From Streptomyces sp. TLI_235 (GTDB lineage: Bacteria > Actinomycetota > Actinomycetes > Streptomycetales > Streptomycetaceae): a stretch of 64,000 bases of DNA. The notes beneath the pieces were generated by a model. The model was not told the origin of the DNA and did not search any database. It saw only the letters and a program-made list of their open reading frames with translations. The DNA lies in NCBI GenBank assembly GCA_002300355.1, contig NSGV01000002.1, positions 1,426,001 through 1,490,000 on the forward strand, written 5' to 3'. The position numbers were made by a program, and so were the translations under genes. Shown here piece after piece: positions 41,573-49,716 of the stretch. How positions within the stretch are numbered: the first letter of the stretch is position 1; each line of letters starts with the position of its first letter.

Positions 41573-43081
41573 TCAGGCGCGGAGGACGGGTCGGGGGCGG
41601 CCTGCACCGCACAGCCGGACGGCGGCCAGCGCGGCCGCGACCAGCACCAGCAGGACGGCCCGGCCGCCGGCGCCGGCCCCGGCCAGGTGGACGCCGAGCA
41701 CCGGCAGCGCCGTGCCCAGGGCGGTGCCGAGGCTGCGCACCATGTTCACCATGCCGCCGCCGACCGCGGAGCTCTCCGCCGGGACGGACCGCATCACCAG
41801 GGCGTTGTTGGCCGGCAGCAGCAGGCCGAGCCCGTAGCCGGCCACCGCCAGCGGGGCCGCCGCGAGCAGCGGCGACAGCGGCAGCAGGGCGAGCAGCAGC
41901 AGACCGGCGGTGGTCACCAGGGCGCCCGAGCGGCCGCGGCGGGCGTCCGACCAGTGCCGCGGCAGCAGCGCGCCGCCCGCCGTGGCGGCGATCGCGAAGG
42001 CGGCGGGAAGCGCGGTGACGACCAGCCCCGCGGTGCCGGCGGACACGCCCGCCGAGTCCAGCATCACCGGCCCGAGCACCAGCGGGCAGAACAGCAGCAG
42101 GTAGCCGATCAGCGCGACCACCAGCCCGGCCCGTACCCCAGGGGTGTTGACCAGGCCAGGGGCGATGATCGGCCGGTCCGCCCGCTGCTCCTGCCGGGCA
42201 AGGGCGACCGAGCACAGGCCCGCCGCGGCGAGCAGCACCACCACCGCCCAGCCGGGCAGCGGCAGGCCGGAGGCGGTGGAGAGGGCGAGCAGCAGCGCGG
42301 AGGAGGCCGCCACCAGCAGGACCAGCCCGAGCAGGTCGAACCGGGACTCGCGGCGGGCCACCGCGACCGCGGCCGGATCGGCGGAGGACGGGGATTCGGC
42401 CCGCCCGGTTCGGGCCGCGTCCGGTCGGCTGCGGGGCAGCAGGAACCAGCCCGCCAGCAGGCCGAGCACGGCGATCGGAACGTTGATCCAGAACGCCCAC
42501 CGCCAGGAGGTGTGCGCCACCAGCAGCCCGCCGACGGTCGGGCCGAGCGCCAGCCCCAGCGCCTGGGCGGCCGCCTGGACGCCGAGCGCGGTGCGCATGG
42601 CCCCGGCCGGTACCCCGCGGGCGACCAGTGCGACACTGTTCGCCTGCATCATCGCCCCGCCGACCGCCTGGACGGCCCGGCAGGCGACCAGCACCCACAG
42701 CCCCCCGGCGAGACCGGCGGCGAGCGAGGCCAGGGCGAAGACCGCGAACCCGCCGAGGTACATGGTCTTGCGGCCCACCGTGTCCGAGAGCCGGCCGACC
42801 GGCGCCAGCAGGGCGACGAGCACCAGCAGGTAGGCGAGCGACACCCACTCGACCGCCGCGAAGCCGGCGTCGAACTGCCGCTCCAGAGCCGGGAAGACCA
42901 GGGCCGTGATGCTCGCCGTCAGCTGCCCGAGGAAGGCGCCGAGGCAGACGGTGCCGACGGCGAGCCAGTGCGCGTGCGGCCAGGCCGCGACGGTGCGGGG
43001 CCGCGGCCGCTCGGCCAGCAGCAGGACGCTGTCGACCAGGCGGGGGCGGTGGGCTGGTACAGGCACCTCCCAAGAATACAT
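41573..43081 (-). CDS. MFS drug exporter (DHA2/EmrB type)
   Basis: 502 residues with about 14 hydrophobic segments. The motif A region reads GRLSDTVGRKTMYLGGF, and motif C-like LGLALGPTVGGLLVAHTSWRW marks an antiporter. It probably exports toxic hydrophobic compounds by proton antiport. The ATG at 43081 has no ribosome site; the frame extends further upstream into non-membrane sequence. Divergent from a MarR regulator, with several dyads between the two, a common repressor-pump pairing. Confidence 0.9.
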   Translation of the reverse strand: MYSWEVPVPAHRPRLVDSVLLLAERPRPRTVAAWPHAHWLAVGTVCLGAFLGQLTASITALVFPALERQFDAGFAAVEWVSLAYLLVLVALLAPVGRLSDTVGRKTMYLGGFAVFALASLAAGLAGGLWVLVACRAVQAVGGAMMQANSVALVARGVPAGAMRTALGVQAAAQALGLALGPTVGGLLVAHTSWRWAFWINVPIAVLGLLAGWFLLPRSRPDAARTGRAESPSSADPAAVAVARRESRFDLLGLVLLVAASSALLLALSTASGLPLPGWAVVVLLAAAGLCSVALARQEQRADRPIIAPGLVNTPGVRAGLVVALIGYLLLFCPLVLGPVMLDSAGVSAGTAGLVVTALPAAFAIAATAGGALLPRHWSDARRGRSGALVTTAGLLLLALLPLSPLLAAAPLAVAGYGLGLLLPANNALVMRSVPAESSAVGGGMVNMVRSLGTALGTALPVLGVHLAGAGAGGRAVLLVLVAAALAAVRLCGAGRPRPVLRA

Positions 43082-43084
43082 CGG

Positions 43085-43131
43085 CAACAGACATATTCGC
43101 CAACAGACCATGTCGGTGGACAGAACTGTCC
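43085..43131. promoter_or_regulatory. MarR/MFS intergenic operator region
   Basis: CAACAGAC is repeated at 43085-43092 and 43101-43108 (16-bp period). GACAT (43090-43094) faces ATGTC (43110-43114), and GGACAG-AA-CTGTCC (43118-43131) is a perfect 6-bp-arm dyad. These lie between the divergent starts, as expected for a MarR operator. Confidence 0.55.
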
Positions 43132-43195
43132 GCACTGCGGAACGGCCGTGAACGGTAGGGCGGGAGGCCATCGGCGAGCCGATACGCTGTCCGCC

Positions 43196-43768
43196 ATGTC
43201 GGAGCCGCCCCACCCCGTACCGCCCACCGCGCCCGCCCCTCCCCCGCCCGGCGACGCGGCCCCCGTATCCGCCTCCGCCTCCGCGGAGACCGTGGCGGAC
43301 GAGGCACTGGCGATCGAGCGGGCTCAGCGGCTGACCGATGTGATCACCCGGCTGCGCCGGGCGCTGCGCAGCAGCATCCGCACCGACTACCCCTGGGAGT
43401 CGCTGCCGATGGCCCAGGTGGAACTGCTGCAGACGCTCGCCGTGGCCCCGATGCGGGTCGGCGAGCTGGCCGCCCGGCAGCGGCTGGCCCCCAACACCGT
43501 GAGCGGCCTGGTCGGCAAGCTGCTGGAGGCGGGCTTCGTCGACCGCCAGGCCGACCCGGGTGACCGCCGCACCGCACGGATCGCGCTCACCGAGGCGGGC
43601 CGCAACCAGCTGCTGGACTGGCGCCGCGCCCACGAGCGCCGCCTCGCCGACGCCCTGGAGAGCCTCTCCCCGACCGACCGCGACGCGGTCATGAACGCCC
43701 TCCCCGGCCTCGAACACCTCGCCCGCAGCCTCGCCGGCGACACCGCGGCCTCCGACGACCGTTCCTAG
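43196..43768 (+). CDS. MarR-family transcriptional regulator
   Basis: 190 residues. A Pro/Ala-rich 30-residue N-terminal tail precedes the winged-helix core (LPMAQVELLQTLAVAPMRVG, LAPNTVSGLVGKLLEAGFV, DPGDRRTARIALTEAG), the canonical MarR DNA-binding region with the DRR wing. It probably represses the divergent MFS pump until a ligand binds. No ribosome site; a TACGCT box (43183-43188) 7 nt before the ATG suggests a leaderless transcript. Its stop abuts the stop of the convergent AraC gene. Confidence 0.92.
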   Translation: MSEPPHPVPPTAPAPPPPGDAAPVSASASAETVADEALAIERAQRLTDVITRLRRALRSSIRTDYPWESLPMAQVELLQTLAVAPMRVGELAARQRLAPNTVSGLVGKLLEAGFVDRQADPGDRRTARIALTEAGRNQLLDWRRAHERRLADALESLSPTDRDAVMNALPGLEHLARSLAGDTAASDDRS

Positions 43769-44569
43769 CTACGCCGGGCCGCTGCGGGCGTACCGGCCCG
43801 GAGTCGTGCCCAGGACCCGCTTGAAGTGCCGGGTGAGGTGGGGCTGGTCGTAGAAGCCGACGGCGGTCGCCACCCGGGACGGTGGCTGTCCGTCGAGGAG
43901 CAGGCGTCGGGCACGATCGACGCGGCGGGACATCACGTACTGGTGGGGTGCGATGCCGAACGCGGCACCGAAGGCGCGGACGAGATGTGCCGGGTGGGCG
44001 TGGAGCAGGCCGGCGGCCTCGTCCAGCGTGATGCCTTCGAGCAGCCGCGCGTCGAGGAGGTCGCGCAGGTTCCGGGCGACACCACGGTCGCACGCCGGGG
44101 AGTCGACGGCCGATCTGGGGCGCAGGTGCGCGCGCAGGCGCCGGCCGACGAGGGCCAGCCGGCTCTCCGCCTCGAGTTCGTCCCCCCGGTTGGCGAGGGC
44201 GGTGTGCAGCCGTCCGATGTGTCTGCGCAGCACGGGATCGGCGAAGTCGGGGCCGTCGACCGCCGGCCCGATCAGGCTCTCGTCCAGCTGTGTCGTGTCG
44301 AGGTAGAGGACACGCTTGCGGAAACCCTGGGCGGTGGCGGGTGAGCCGTTGTGCGGGACGTGCGGCGGGAGCAGGCTGACGGTGCCGTCGGGGGTGCCCC
44401 GTTCGTGGCGGTCCAGGTCGTAGCGGACCGCGCCGTCGTCGACGATCAGCAGCGTCCAGGCGTCGTGCACGTGCATGGGGTACGTGTGCTCGGTGAAGTG
44501 CGCGTGCAGGACCTCCACGACGCCCGGAACCGACGGGCGCCAAGCAGAGATGTCCTGCCGGGATGCCAT
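43769..44569 (-). CDS. AraC-family transcriptional regulator
   Basis: 266 residues. The N-terminal cupin-like AraC ligand domain (TEHTYPMHVHDAWTLLIVDD, VSLLPPHVPHNG) is followed by the double helix-turn-helix (GITLDEAAGLLHAHPAHLVR, VATAVGFYDQPHLTRHFKRV, LGTTPGRYA). The ATG at 44569 gives the usual N-terminus. A TACGTT box on the minus strand ends 6 nt upstream, so it may be leaderless. Divergent from a DUF2000 gene 49 bp away, a pairing seen in other actinomycetes, so that gene is the likely target. Confidence 0.92.
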   Translation of the reverse strand: MASRQDISAWRPSVPGVVEVLHAHFTEHTYPMHVHDAWTLLIVDDGAVRYDLDRHERGTPDGTVSLLPPHVPHNGSPATAQGFRKRVLYLDTTQLDESLIGPAVDGPDFADPVLRRHIGRLHTALANRGDELEAESRLALVGRRLRAHLRPRSAVDSPACDRGVARNLRDLLDARLLEGITLDEAAGLLHAHPAHLVRAFGAAFGIAPHQYVMSRRVDRARRLLLDGQPPSRVATAVGFYDQPHLTRHFKRVLGTTPGRYARSGPA

Positions 44570-44618
44570 GCAAAGAACGTACAAGACGGCGGGGGCGTGC
44601 ATCCCGCAGTCTCGGAGC

Positions 44619-45098
44619 ATGAGAACGATGGATCAGACGGACGCCCCGTCCGGAGCCGCGACCGCTGCGGCGGCCGAGAGCGCGCCGGTCCGCTTCGACA
44701 CCAAGATCGCCGTCCTGCTGCGCGACGACCTGGAGCCCTGGCAGCGGTTGAATGTGACCGCCTTCGTGGTCAGCGGCTTGGGCACGACGTCGCCGGAGGT
44801 GATCGGCGAGCCGTACGCGGACGCCGACGACACCGCGTACCTGCCGATGTTCCGCCAGCCCGTCCTGGTCTTCGAGGGGACGAGGGAGATGCTGGCCCTC
44901 GCGCACGGCCGTGCGCTGTCCCGCTCGCTGCCGACGGCGGTGTTCACCTCGGACCTGTTCGCCACGGGCAACGACCGGGACAACCGGGCGGCCGTACGGG
45001 CCGTGGGCACGGACCGGCTCGACCTGGTGGGGATGGCCGTCCACGGACCGCGCAACGCGGTGGACAAGGTCCTCAAGGGTGCGCGGATGCACCCCTGA
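44619..45098 (+). CDS. DUF2000 family protein
   Basis: 159 residues. The core starts RFDTKIAVLLRDDLEPWQRL and includes NVTAFVVSGLGTTSPEVIGE and LVFEGTREMLALAH, the DUF2000 family, whose fold resembles peptidyl-tRNA hydrolase 2. No biochemical role is established. The ATG at 44619 has GGAG very close; an ATG at 44628 is an alternative with better spacing. Divergent from the AraC regulator. Confidence 0.88.
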   Translation: MRTMDQTDAPSGAATAAAAESAPVRFDTKIAVLLRDDLEPWQRLNVTAFVVSGLGTTSPEVIGEPYADADDTAYLPMFRQPVLVFEGTREMLALAHGRALSRSLPTAVFTSDLFATGNDRDNRAAVRAVGTDRLDLVGMAVHGPRNAVDKVLKGARMHP

Positions 45099-45122
45099 CC
45101 GGCCGGTCAGCGGGCGGGCCGG

Positions 45123-45629
45123 TCAGAAGAGCGTGGCCCCGCGTTCGTGCTCCAGCAGCCAGCGCTTGCGGTCGATGCCCGCGGCGAAGCCGGTGAGGGC
45201 GCCGCTCGCACCGACGACGCGGTGGCAGGGGCGGATCACCAGCAGCGGGTTGGCACCGACGGCGCCGCCGACCGCGCGGACGGCCGTCGGCGGCAGGCCG
45301 GCCGCGGCACCGAGCTCGCCGTAGGTGACGGTGCCGCCGTACGGGATGTCGTCCAGCGCCTTCCACACCTGCCGGCGGAACTCGCTGCCCTCGGGGTCGA
45401 GCGGCAGGTCGAAGGAGGTGCGGGTGCCCTCGAAGTAGGCGGTGAGCTGCTCGACCGCCGCGGCGAGGGCCTCCGGGTCGGGCAGCCAGTCCGGCTCCGG
45501 CTCGACCGGCCCGCCGCGCTGCCCGGGGGCGGTGACGGAGACCAGGGCGACCGGCCCGTCGCCGTCCGCCCGGCCGGCCAGCAGCAGTTGGCCGAGCGGG
45601 CTCGGCATGGTCGTGAACACCGTCGTCAT
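45123..45629 (-). CDS. ogt: Methylated-DNA-protein cysteine methyltransferase
   Basis: 168 residues. It transfers the methyl group from O6-methylguanine (and O4-methylthymine) to its own Cys. The active site IRPCHRVVGASGALTGFA and the wing helix region FRRQVWKALDDIPYG, TVTYGELGAAAG are clear. The ATG overlaps the stop of the upstream AlkA gene (ATGA), so the two are translationally coupled as an alkylation-repair operon. Confidence 0.96.
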   Translation of the reverse strand: MTTVFTTMPSPLGQLLLAGRADGDGPVALVSVTAPGQRGGPVEPEPDWLPDPEALAAAVEQLTAYFEGTRTSFDLPLDPEGSEFRRQVWKALDDIPYGGTVTYGELGAAAGLPPTAVRAVGGAVGANPLLVIRPCHRVVGASGALTGFAAGIDRKRWLLEHERGATLF

Positions 45630-47155
45630 GACGCCACCTCCGGGGCGAGCGGGGCCGCCGGCGCGGGGGTGTCCGAGGCGGCCAGCCAGAGCCGGTGCAC
45701 CGCGTACGAGCGCCAGGGCGACCACGGGCGGGCGGCGGCCTCGGCGGCGGCCGGGTCGCCGGGCAGGCCGATCCGCAGGAGGCCGTGCCGGACGCCGGCG
45801 TCCCCCGGCAGGAAGACGTCCGGGTCGCCGAGTGCCCGCATCCGCAGGTAGCCGACCGTCCAGGGGCCGATGCCGGGCAGGGCGAGCAGGTCGGCGGCGG
45901 CCCGGTCGCGGTCGACGCCGCCGTCCAGCCGGACGGTGCCGTCGGCGAGGGCCGCGCACAGGCCGCGCAGGGCCCGGCGGCGGGCCGCGGGCATCGCGAG
46001 GTCACCGTCCTCGGCGGCGGCCAGGGTGCCCGCGGTCGGGAAGAGCATCCGCAGGCCTCCGCTGGGCGCGGGCAGCGCGGCACCGTACCTCTCGGCGAGC
46101 CGGCCGGCCAGGGTGCGGGCCGCGGCGACGCTGACCTGCTGGCCGAGCACGGCGCGGACGGCGAGCTCGTGCGGGTCGACGTGGCCGGGCGAGCGGACGC
46201 CGGGCCTGGCGTGGACGGCCGCGCCGAGCCAGGGGTCCGCGCCGAGCTGCTCGTCGACGGCGTCCGGGTCGGCGTCCAGGTCGAACAGCGCCCGCAGCCG
46301 GTGCACGGCCGTGGTGAGGTCGCGCAGGTCGGTCAGGGCGAGCCGGCAGTCGAGCCAGCCGCGGGTCGGCGGGTCGGCCGCGGCGAGCCCGTCCACCTCG
46401 GCGACGGCGTGGCCGTACGGCAGGGCGAGGGTGCGGCGGTAGGTGCGGACGCCGGGCCGGCCGCCGGGCACGACCTCCTCGATGCCGGGGACGGCGCGCA
46501 GCGCGAGGAAGTCCAGCAGGTGGTCGCTGTCCAGGGCGCCGCGGTAGGCGAGCCGCAGGGCGAGGGTGCCGGCAGTGGCGGTCCGGGTGCGGCGGCCGAT
46601 GGCCTCGGCGCGCAGGCCGCTCGGGGTGCGGTCGTACACCTCGCGGACGGTCTCGTTGAACTGCCGGACGGAGGCGAAGCCGGCCGCGAAGGCGATCTCG
46701 GTGACCGGCAGCTCGGTGGTCTGCAGCAGCAGCCGGGCGGCCTGGGCGCGCTGGGCGCGGGCGAGCGCGAGCGGTCCGGCGCCGAGTTCGGCGGTCAGCT
46801 GGCGCTGGAGCTGGCGGGCGCTGTAGCCCAGCCGGTCGGCGAGGCCGGCGACGCCCTCACGGTCGACCACGCCGTCGCCGATCAGCCGCACGGCGCGGCC
46901 GACCAGGTCGGCGCGGTGGTTCCACTCCGGGGAGCCGGGGACGGAGTCCGGGCGGCACCGTCGGCAGGCGCGGTAGCCGGCGCCCTGGGCGGCGGCCGCC
47001 GTGGGGTAGAAGGTGCAGTTGACGCGCTTCGGGGTCACCGCCGGGCAGCTGGGCCGGCAGTAGATGCCGGTGGTGCGGACCGCGGTGAAGAAGACCCCGT
47101 CGAAGCGGGAGTCGCGGCTGTCCACGGCCCGGTACCTGGTCTCGTCGTCGATCAC
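45626..47155 (-). CDS. Ada-type sensor / AlkA DNA-3-methyladenine glycosylase fusion
   Basis: About 509 residues in three parts. First, the Ada zinc domain (RFDGVFFTAVRTTGIYCRPS and later YRACRRCRPD), which takes methyl groups from phosphotriesters. Second, an AraC-type DNA-binding region (VAGLADRLGYSARQLQRQL, ITEIAFAAGF-like ASVRQFNETV). Third, an AlkA glycosylase with the helix-hairpin-helix LLALPGIGPWTVGYLRMRAL and the catalytic Asp in FLPGDAGVRHG. It both senses and repairs methylation damage. I prefer the GTG at 47155 because family similarity begins there; an ATG at 47206 is possible. Neither has an ideal ribosome site. Confidence 0.92.
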   Translation of the reverse strand: MIDDETRYRAVDSRDSRFDGVFFTAVRTTGIYCRPSCPAVTPKRVNCTFYPTAAAAQGAGYRACRRCRPDSVPGSPEWNHRADLVGRAVRLIGDGVVDREGVAGLADRLGYSARQLQRQLTAELGAGPLALARAQRAQAARLLLQTTELPVTEIAFAAGFASVRQFNETVREVYDRTPSGLRAEAIGRRTRTATAGTLALRLAYRGALDSDHLLDFLALRAVPGIEEVVPGGRPGVRTYRRTLALPYGHAVAEVDGLAAADPPTRGWLDCRLALTDLRDLTTAVHRLRALFDLDADPDAVDEQLGADPWLGAAVHARPGVRSPGHVDPHELAVRAVLGQQVSVAAARTLAGRLAERYGAALPAPSGGLRMLFPTAGTLAAAEDGDLAMPAARRRALRGLCAALADGTVRLDGGVDRDRAAADLLALPGIGPWTVGYLRMRALGDPDVFLPGDAGVRHGLLRIGLPGDPAAAEAAARPWSPWRSYAVHRLWLAASDTPAPAAPLAPEVAS

Positions 47156-47305
47156 GCCCTCCAGTCTGCGCCACCCCGCCGACCCCGACTGGCGGAAATC
47201 GGACATCGCCGTGCCGGCCCGCCCGCGCCGCCCGTCCGGACCGCCCGTCCGGACCGTGGACGTTCCCGCGGCCACGGCGGCCGGTGTCCGGGACGACCCG
47301 ATTCC

Positions 47306-47344
47306 TGGGAGCGCTCTCAACTCGCTCGACGTACCCGATAGGCT
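47306..47344 (+). promoter_or_regulatory. Promoter with GAGCGCTC operator of the LacI gene
   Basis: TGGGAGCGCTCTCA (47306-47319) is a near-perfect 14-bp palindrome like the CebR box TGGGAGCGCTCCCA. It overlaps the expected -35 of a promoter whose -10 is TAGGCT (47339-47344). This indicates negative autoregulation. Confidence 0.75.
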
Positions 47345-47377
47345 CTGATGCGAACAGATCCGTGAGAGGAGCCCAGG

Positions 47378-48535
47378 GTGTCGCAGCAGCAGCCCACCGG
47401 CGCCGGAGCCGCCGCCGGGCCCTCCGGCGGGCATTCCGGCAGCGCACAGACCCGCGGCGGATCACACCCCGACCCCGGCGGCGGGCGGGGCGAGCCCGCG
47501 AGCACCCCGCCCCGGCCGACCCTGGAGTCCGTCGCCGAACTGGCCGGGGTCTCCCGGGCCACCGCCTCCCGGGTGGTGAACGGCGGCGCGGGCGTCCGCG
47601 CCTCGCTGCGCGAGAAGGTCCAGCGGGCGGTCGACGAACTCGGCTACGTCCCCAACCTGGCGGCCCGCACGCTCGTCACCCGGCGCAACCACGCCGTCGC
47701 GGTGGTGGTCTCCGAGCCGGAGAGCCGGCTCTTCTCCGACCCGTTCTTCGCCCAGCACCTGCGCGGCATCTCCCGCGAGCTGTCCTCGGCGGACAACCAG
47801 ATGGTGCTGCTGCTCATCGAGGACCAGGCCGACTACCAGCGGGTCGGCCGCTACCTGGCCGGCGGCCACGTCGACGGCGCCCTGCTCTTCTCGCTCCACC
47901 ACAGCGACCCGCTGCCGGACATCGCCCGCCGGGTCGGGCTGCCGTTCGTGATAGGCGGACGCCCGGGCTGGCCCGGCGCCGAGTCCGACCGGGAGCTGAC
48001 CTACGTGGACAGCGACAACCGCGGCGGCGGCCGGATCGCCGTCCAGCACCTGCAGTCCCTGGGCCGGACGAGGATCGCCACCATCACCGGCCCGCTCGAC
48101 CAGACCTCCTCGACCGACCGCCTCGACGGCTACCGCGACCTGCTGCCCGACGGTGACCCCGACCTCATCGCCGAGGGCGACTTCACCCCGGACGGCGGCG
48201 GCCGCGCGATGGCCGAGCTGCTCGCCCGCCGCCCCGACCTGGACGCCGTCTTCGCCGCCTCCGACGCGATGGCCTCCGGCGCGCTGCGGGTGCTCCGCGC
48301 CGCCGGCCGCCGGGTGCCGGAGGACGTCGCCGTGGTCGGCTTCGACGACGTCGAGCAGATCGCCGCCTGGACGGACCCGCCGCTCACCACCGTCCGCCAG
48401 GACATCGAGGAGATGGGCCGCCTGATGGCCCGTCTGCTGCTGCGCCGCCTCGCCGGCCAGGCCGACACCACCGGCCGCCGCGGCCCGACCTCGGTGATCA
48501 CCCCGACCCGGCTGGTCGTCCGCGGCACGGCCTGA
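47378..48535 (+). CDS. LacI-family repressor, likely of beta-1,3-glucan utilisation
   Basis: 385 residues. About 45 disordered Gly/Pro-rich residues precede the LacI helix-turn-helix (TLESVAELAGVSRATASRVV, NGGAGVRASLREKVQRAVDE, LGYVPN). The periplasmic-binding-protein-like sugar domain has VDGALLFSLHHSD, LTYVDSDNRGGGRIAVQHLQ, AVFAASDAMASGALRVL and VAVVGFDDVEQIAAWTDPPL. GTG start with GAGAGGAG 8 nt upstream. Its own promoter and four others in the window carry the GAGCGCTC palindrome, so it probably controls GH16, GH81, the second ABC operon and the F5/8-C protein. Confidence 0.92.
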   Translation: MSQQQPTGAGAAAGPSGGHSGSAQTRGGSHPDPGGGRGEPASTPPRPTLESVAELAGVSRATASRVVNGGAGVRASLREKVQRAVDELGYVPNLAARTLVTRRNHAVAVVVSEPESRLFSDPFFAQHLRGISRELSSADNQMVLLLIEDQADYQRVGRYLAGGHVDGALLFSLHHSDPLPDIARRVGLPFVIGGRPGWPGAESDRELTYVDSDNRGGGRIAVQHLQSLGRTRIATITGPLDQTSSTDRLDGYRDLLPDGDPDLIAEGDFTPDGGGRAMAELLARRPDLDAVFAASDAMASGALRVLRAAGRRVPEDVAVVGFDDVEQIAAWTDPPLTTVRQDIEEMGRLMARLLLRRLAGQADTTGRRGPTSVITPTRLVVRGTA

Positions 48536-48589
48536 CGCACCACCACTGTCCGCTCGCAGAACGGTTCGTACCCATGCGATGATGGCGCC

Positions 48590-49618
48590 ATGTGGTCACG
48601 ACTGCCCTTCGGGGAGCGGCTCAGGACCGAACTCGGCACACCGCGCGGGGCCCGCAGGCTCGGCAGCAGCCCGCGGTCGCGGGTGTGGCGGGCCGAACTC
48701 TCCGGCACCCCCGTGGTGGTCAAACAGCTCCGCGCCGGGCCGGAGGCCGACGAGCGGTACGCCCGCGAGCTGGCCGCGCTGCGGCTCGCCGGCCGGGCCG
48801 ACCCGCCGGTGGCGCCCCGGCTGCTCGCCGCCGACCCGGACGCGCGGGTGCTCGTCCTGGAGCACCTCGAGCACCGAACTCCGCGCGAGGACTGGGTGGT
48901 CGACTACGCGGCGGCCCTGGCCCGGCTGCACGCTCTGGCCGGCGGCGGCCACGGCCACGGCCTGCCCGCCTGGTCCGGGCCCACCGGCGAGGACGTGGAG
49001 GCCTTCCTCCGGCTGGCCAGGGCGCTCGGCGCCGTCGTACCGGCCGGCGCGCACGCCGAACTCGACGGCCTCGTCGACCGGCTGGCCGCGCTGCCCGGCC
49101 GCGCCCTGCTGCACGGCGACCCGTGCCCGGGCAACGACATGCACACCGGGGACGGCATCCGCTTCGTCGACTTCGAGCAGGCCTCGCTCGGGCCCGGGAT
49201 CGTCGAACTCGCCTATCTGCGCATAGGATTCCCGACCTGCTGGTGCGCCATCGCCCCCGCGTCACAGCGGCTGGCGGCCGCCGAGGCCGCCTACCGCGCG
49301 CAGTGGCGCGCCGACACCGGCACCGATGTGCACGGCGACCTCGCGGATGCCTGCACCGGGTGGCTGCTGCGCGGCGACGCCCTCGTCCAGCGCGCCCGCC
49401 GGGGCACCACCGACCACCTGGCCCGGATCCCCCACCGCGACTGGACCTGGGGCACCGCCACCGCCCGCCAGCGGCTCGCCCACCGGCTGCGGACGGTCGA
49501 CCGCCTCACCGCCGACAACCCCGCATCCAGGGACCTGGGCCGGCTGGCCACCGCCATGTACGAGGGCATGCTCGCCCGCTGGCCCGGCATCCGCCCGCTG
49601 CCCGAACGGCGGCCGTAG
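48590..49618 (+). CDS. Phosphotransferase (APH/choline-kinase fold)
   Basis: 342 residues. The kinase-like N lobe has SRVWRAELSGTPVVVKQL (Lys at the VVVKQL position). The Brenner motif is LLHGDPCPGNDMH and the metal-binding Asp lies in IRFVDFEQASLGPG, all as in the aminoglycoside/homoserine phosphotransferase fold. Late sequences differ from known antibiotic kinases, so the small-molecule substrate is unknown. No ribosome site; GATGAT (48578-48583) ends 6 nt before the ATG, suggesting a leaderless start. Confidence 0.85.
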   Translation: MWSRLPFGERLRTELGTPRGARRLGSSPRSRVWRAELSGTPVVVKQLRAGPEADERYARELAALRLAGRADPPVAPRLLAADPDARVLVLEHLEHRTPREDWVVDYAAALARLHALAGGGHGHGLPAWSGPTGEDVEAFLRLARALGAVVPAGAHAELDGLVDRLAALPGRALLHGDPCPGNDMHTGDGIRFVDFEQASLGPGIVELAYLRIGFPTCWCAIAPASQRLAAAEAAYRAQWRADTGTDVHGDLADACTGWLLRGDALVQRARRGTTDHLARIPHRDWTWGTATARQRLAHRLRTVDRLTADNPASRDLGRLATAMYEGMLARWPGIRPLPERRP

Positions 49619-49664
49619 GAGCGCGCGCCGACCGTGACGGACGGCCCTCCGTCGACGACGGCGG

Positions 49665-49702
49665 GCGCCCCGCGCCCCGGCGGGGGGCCGGGGGCGGGGC
49701 GC
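49665..49702. terminator. Imperfect bidirectional hairpin
   Basis: GCGCCCCG (49665-49672) pairs with CGGGGCGC (49695-49702), and an inner CCCCGG/CCGGGG pair (49675-49680, 49688-49693) continues the stem, between convergent genes. Confidence 0.65.
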
Positions 49703-49716
49703 GGCAGCAGGAGGGA

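Noticed and set aside
48590..49618. Aminoglycoside-resistance kinase
   Set aside because: Only the general phosphotransferase fold is supported; sequence outside the Brenner and Asp motifs does not match a known resistance family.
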